A DNA stretch of 64,000 nt, taken from positions 124,001 to 188,000 of the forward strand of contig NZ_LBHJ01000008.1 of NCBI RefSeq assembly GCF_001006305.1, read 5' to 3'. The notes under the pieces are model-generated. The model worked only from the letters and a program-made list of their open reading frames with translations. It was not told where the DNA came from and made no database searches. Positions 61,056-64,000 of the stretch are shown here, piece by piece. The stretch comes from Silvibacterium bohemicum (lineage in GTDB: Bacteria > Acidobacteriota > Terriglobia > Terriglobales > Acidobacteriaceae). Every line of letters begins with the position of its first letter. Positions within the stretch are counted from its first letter, which is position 1. A program made the position numbers and the translations under genes.

Positions 61056-61900
61056 CCACTCCTGCAATTTTTATGGACGGCAAGCTGCAAATGGGAATGC
61101 AAATTCGCGGAGGACCTTGGAAGACCGTTCCCCTGGCCACGCGCGACGTCAATCCGGCTCTCGTCTTCGCCAATGAGCATCAGTTAGCGCGAGCGGCGAG
61201 CTACCAAAGACTCGCCGACAAAATTGTCGACGACGACGAGTGGAACGTCACGCGGCACGTCTTCGTGACCAGTCCCAACAACAAAGATGGGAAGACCAGC
61301 ACCGCATTCAATCTGGCCTGGGCGCTGAGCACGCGCGCCAAGCCCATCCTGTTTGTCGAATTGAACTTTCACAAGCCGCAACTGCGCAGCATGTTGGGAA
61401 ATCCCCGCGTACGCTACGGCATCGACTCCGTGCTGCGTGGCATCGCATCGGGCAAAGAGAGCGTCTTCTCGCTGGTGAACGACGACCTGCACGTCTGCGC
61501 CATGCGCGACCCGTTGAAGAAATCGGAGCTGAAGCGATTCCTGCCCGCCTTCGACCTCTTCCTGGCATGGGCGAAGAAGGAATATCAATGGATCGTCTTC
61601 GATTGCCCGCCCGTGCTCTCCGGCTCCTGGAATGCCTGGTTCGATAAGAACGCCAGCTCGGTTCTGCTCGTAGCCCGCTCCGAGCGGACCCCGGCGGTGA
61701 ATGTGCAGCGCGCTTCGGTGCGGCTGGGCAAGCGGCTCAAAGGCGTAGTTCTCAACGGTGCAAGCCCGGTCACTCCGATGGCTCCGCCACCCACCGAGCA
61801 GGCCGTTGCGCCAACTGAAACTGCAGCTCAGATCCCAGCTCCGAACGCGCCCCGGATTTCGTCTCAAGCAGAGGTCGAAGAACCAGTAACGGTCGGCTAG
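61052..61900 (+). CDS. BY-kinase-like (CpsD/Wzc-cytoplasmic) ATPase, probably not a tyrosine kinase
   Basis: A 282-residue cytoplasmic protein. The P-loop region reads TSPNNKDGKTSTAFNLAWAL (73-92), with the GKT core. Walker A' is LFVELNF, with E103 where BY-kinases have Asp. Walker B is WIVFDCPPVL. The C-terminus is Pro/Ala-rich and lacks the tyrosine cluster used for autophosphorylation. It therefore keeps the ParA/MinD-like ATP-binding fold but probably not the kinase function. It likely works with the Wzz-like protein encoded upstream in a second polysaccharide export pair. Confidence 0.78.
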   Translation: MTTPAIFMDGKLQMGMQIRGGPWKTVPLATRDVNPALVFANEHQLARAASYQRLADKIVDDDEWNVTRHVFVTSPNNKDGKTSTAFNLAWALSTRAKPILFVELNFHKPQLRSMLGNPRVRYGIDSVLRGIASGKESVFSLVNDDLHVCAMRDPLKKSELKRFLPAFDLFLAWAKKEYQWIVFDCPPVLSGSWNAWFDKNASSVLLVARSERTPAVNVQRASVRLGKRLKGVVLNGASPVTPMAPPPTEQAVAPTETAAQIPAPNAPRISSQAEVEEPVTVG

Positions 61901-61969
61901 AACATTTGTTTCAGGTAGGGTACGGCCTTCAGCACGTACATCCAGAGAGGCCCCGGAGGGAAAACCTCT

Positions 61970-62473
61970 TTAAGCCGGAACCATCCTGCTGTCCCCACTC
62001 CGTGCCAAGAGCTTGAAGAGAGCCATCACCACCAGCTGCATCAGCAGCGCGCCGCACATGTCCAGAGCCACATCGTAAGGAGAGCTCGTTCGTCCCGGAA
62101 CAAAGCTCTGGTGAAACTCGTCGGCGGATGCCACGAACAGCGTGCAAACCAGCGCCAGCGAAATCGCCCTCCGCAGAATGGATCTCGCTCCGCTCCGTTC
62201 CCGTGACAGCGAGTAGCGCCATCCATAAAAGAACGAGAGACTCACCAGGCCATACCCCACGAAATGCCCGGTCTTGCGAATGTAGTGATGAACCACGTCC
62301 CAACGCTCCGGGCTGATGGGCCCGAAGAGGTGAATCCAGATAGGCAGTAGCCAGCGGCTGGTGTGGCCGGCTCCCATCGTCGCCGTAGACTCGCCGGCTA
62401 TCACTGCAACGGCGAACGCCGCCGGCAGCCAATGGAGGACAAGCGCGACCTTACTCGATCCGGAAAATCCCAT
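61970..62473 (-). CDS. VanZ-like membrane protein
   Basis: A 167-residue protein with four or five hydrophobic segments. The VanZ signature is seen as HHYIRKTGHFVGYGLVSLSF and DEFHQSFVPGRTSSPYDVALD. The ATG at 62473 is used; a TTG two codons upstream is also in frame. VanZ-like proteins confer mild teicoplanin tolerance in enterococci, but in Acidobacteriota they are common next to exopolysaccharide genes, as here. Function unknown. No ribosome-binding site stands out. Confidence 0.8.
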   Translation of the reverse strand: MGFSGSSKVALVLHWLPAAFAVAVIAGESTATMGAGHTSRWLLPIWIHLFGPISPERWDVVHHYIRKTGHFVGYGLVSLSFFYGWRYSLSRERSGARSILRRAISLALVCTLFVASADEFHQSFVPGRTSSPYDVALDMCGALLMQLVVMALFKLLARSGDSRMVPA

Positions 62474-62504
62474 GTTCAAAGTATAGCGGGAGGGCTGTCT
62501 CCCT

Positions 62505-63740
62505 CTATTTCCCGCTCTGCATCTCGCGGCTGACGCGCTCCACGTCGCGCATCACGCGCAACAGGTTCCCGCCCAGAATCTTGCGGCAATCCTCAGCCGA
62601 GTAACCGCGCTCGAGGAGAGCCGCGGTAATCTTGGGCAGATCTGCCGGCGAGTCCAGCCCCTGCGGCACCTGTCCGTACACGCCGTCAAAGTCCGAGCCT
62701 AACCCCACATGATCTACGCCTGCGACCTTCGCGATGTGGTCGATGTGATCGATCAGCAGGCTGAACGGCGGCCGCGGAATGCGGTCCGCATAAGAACGCT
62801 GCAGCCTTTCGAGATCGCCGACGGCTACCTGCTTGCCCTCACGCGCGTATTTGGCCTTGAAATCTGCAATCGCCTGCTTCACCTCAGCCTCCTGCGCCGA
62901 GGCTGCCTCGCGATAGGCTGCCGAAAGAAAGCCGGAGTAGTAATTCACCTGCACCACGCCGCCGTTTTTCGCCACCGCGTGCAGCATCTCGTCCGTCATG
63001 TTGCGGGGAGCGTCATTGAGGGCGCGCGCCGCAGAGTGCGAGGCGATGACAGGAGCTTTGCTTGTCTTGATTGCCGCCCAGAAGGTGTCGTCGGCCACAT
63101 GCGAGATATCCACCATCATGCCCAGCCGGTTCATCTCCAGCACGACCTCTTTTCCAAACGGCGTCAACCCATCGGGATTGTGCGGCGCACCCGGCTTGCC
63201 TATATCGCCAGAAGAATTCGCCCAATCCAGAGAGTTCGACCAGGTCAGCGTCATGTAGCGCACGCCGAGGCGATAGTAGTCGCGCAGCAAGCCAAGCGAG
63301 TTCTCGATGGAGTGTCCGCCCTCGATGCCCATCAACGCCGCCAGCTTATGATCGCGATGCGCCTTCTCGATATCGTCGGCGGTGAACGCCATTTCCATCT
63401 TGTCGGGATGCTCCGCTGCCGCCTGATACACGCTGTCGATCAGCTCCAGCGTCCGTCGCGCCTCATGGTCCTTGTAAAGCTCGGGCTGAACCCAGATCGA
63501 GAAAAACTCCGCGCCCAGGTTGCCCTTCTTCGCTGACTCAAAGTTCAACTGCCCGCCATTGAGCGGATCGGCAAGGTCGTAATTTTCATCCAGCATCCGC
63601 TGCGGAGTATCGGCATGCGTATCGATCACAATCGCAGAGTTATGAATAGCTTCAGCAGTCTTAGGATTCACGGGAGCATTCCTGGTTTGCGCGGTGAGGG
63701 AAAGGGAAGTCGCAATGAGGATGGCGGCAAGCTTTTTCAT
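62505..63740 (-). CDS. Exported M19 (renal-type) dipeptidase
   Basis: A 411-residue protein with a signal peptide (KKLAAILIATSLSLTAQ). The ATG at 63740 is used; a GTG three codons upstream is possible. Metal ligands are visible: IDTHADTPQ (H-x-D), MGIEGGHSIE (bridging Glu), VDISHVADDTFW and VIASHSAARAL, and GLGSDFDGV. The family hydrolyses dipeptides, including D-amino-acid-containing ones, using two zinc ions in the periplasm or outside. Single gene, convergent neighbours absent. Confidence 0.92.
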   Translation of the reverse strand: MKKLAAILIATSLSLTAQTRNAPVNPKTAEAIHNSAIVIDTHADTPQRMLDENYDLADPLNGGQLNFESAKKGNLGAEFFSIWVQPELYKDHEARRTLELIDSVYQAAAEHPDKMEMAFTADDIEKAHRDHKLAALMGIEGGHSIENSLGLLRDYYRLGVRYMTLTWSNSLDWANSSGDIGKPGAPHNPDGLTPFGKEVVLEMNRLGMMVDISHVADDTFWAAIKTSKAPVIASHSAARALNDAPRNMTDEMLHAVAKNGGVVQVNYYSGFLSAAYREAASAQEAEVKQAIADFKAKYAREGKQVAVGDLERLQRSYADRIPRPPFSLLIDHIDHIAKVAGVDHVGLGSDFDGVYGQVPQGLDSPADLPKITAALLERGYSAEDCRKILGGNLLRVMRDVERVSREMQSGK

Positions 63741-63840
63741 GGGTGCCACCGATGATAAGCAAAGATCGGAGCGAAGACGAGAACTTGATCTACTTCACAA
63801 GCGTAGTCGCGTTGGATCGCGTCATTCCGAACCCATCTCC

Positions 63841-63931
63841 GTCATTCTGAGGAGCGAAGCCACGAAGAACTCAGCGCCGTGCGCGTTCATACGTTGTCGA
63901 GATTCTTCCTCCCTTTGGTCGTCAGGATGAC
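63841..63931 (-). repeat. Dispersed imperfect palindrome, family A (copy 2)
   Basis: Outer arms GTCATTCTGA (63841) and TCAGGATGAC (63922-63931). The block CTTCCTCCCTTTGGTCGTC is the reverse complement of that in the copy at 57513, so the two copies lie in opposite orientation. It fills much of the gap between the dipeptidase start and the window end. Confidence 0.78.
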
Positions 63932-63960
63932 GGTTCCAAAAGAAGGAGCGAAAACAAATC

Positions 63961-64000
63961 CGGGTGCCCCACGTCTCGCACTTGAGACGTGGGATTACAA
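63961..64000 (+). repeat. Dispersed palindrome, family B (copy 4, at window edge)
   Basis: CGGGTGCCCCACGTCTCGC, then ACTTGAGACGTGGGATTACA, same layout as copy 1 with compensating changes in both arms (CCCACGTCTC pairs with GAGACGTGGG). It runs to the last base of the window. Confidence 0.8.

Overview
The window reads as chromosomal DNA of an Acidobacteriota bacterium, most likely class Terriglobia (Acidobacteriaceae). The grounds are a moderately GC-rich sequence, a secreted FG-GAP/Ig protein with the C-terminal tail common in that group, dispersed palindromic repeats built around GGGTGCCCCA and GTCATTCTGA, and the enzyme mix. The taxonomic call is inference; no rRNA gene is present.

Region 1 (1-24.6 kb) looks like one large envelope or secreted-product locus. 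A minus-strand trio (partial nucleotidyltransferase, small protein, HprK-like kinase) is divergent from an eight-gene, stop-start overlapped operon at 2055-11921. That operon encodes four B12-binding-type radical SAM proteins, three SAM methyltransferases and an amidohydrolase. Next come an OmpR-type response regulator and its sensor kinase, two GT4 glycosyltransferases, and a converging five-gene exopolysaccharide operon (SLBB exporter, Wzz-like protein, O-antigen-ligase-like protein, flippase, GT2). Three promoter regions carry the same 18-bp element, TGACAANNGNNTGACATT. These are direct repeats exactly 11 bp apart, as expected for an OmpR/PhoB-type regulator. A weaker inverted copy lies upstream of the regulator gene. 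I take this as a local regulon that ties the radical SAM operon to the polysaccharide genes.

Region 2 (24.9-27.3 kb) is a short operon for an outer-membrane barrel, two c-type cytochromes and a stand-alone CuA cupredoxin, closed by a strong terminator. Region 3 (27.4-36.2 kb) holds mostly metabolic genes: a GNAT acetyltransferase, a membrane glycosyltransferase, a cytochrome P450, an aldehyde dehydrogenase, a nucleoside-symporter-type MFS protein and a PQQ dehydrogenase with a built-in cytochrome c domain.

Region 4 (36.5-45.9 kb) is a complete chemosensory operon: cheY, cheX, cheA, cheW, a soluble double-PAS receptor, cheY, cheB, cheR, cheX. The CheA carries a second CheW-like domain and a receiver that lacks the usual acidic residues. 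No flagellar genes are visible.

Region 5 (46-64 kb) has the FG-GAP protein, a ChbG/HpnK-type deacetylase, tRNA-Val(TAC), a membrane GGDEF-EAL protein, an exported GH38 alpha-mannosidase, two cyclophilins, a second small polysaccharide-export pair (Wzz-like protein plus degenerate BY-kinase-like ATPase), a VanZ-like protein and an M19 dipeptidase. Dispersed repeats lie at 57.5-57.8 kb and at the right end. Many starts were moved downstream from the longest reading frame because of ribosome-binding sites, ATGA overlaps or family length; each entry says so.
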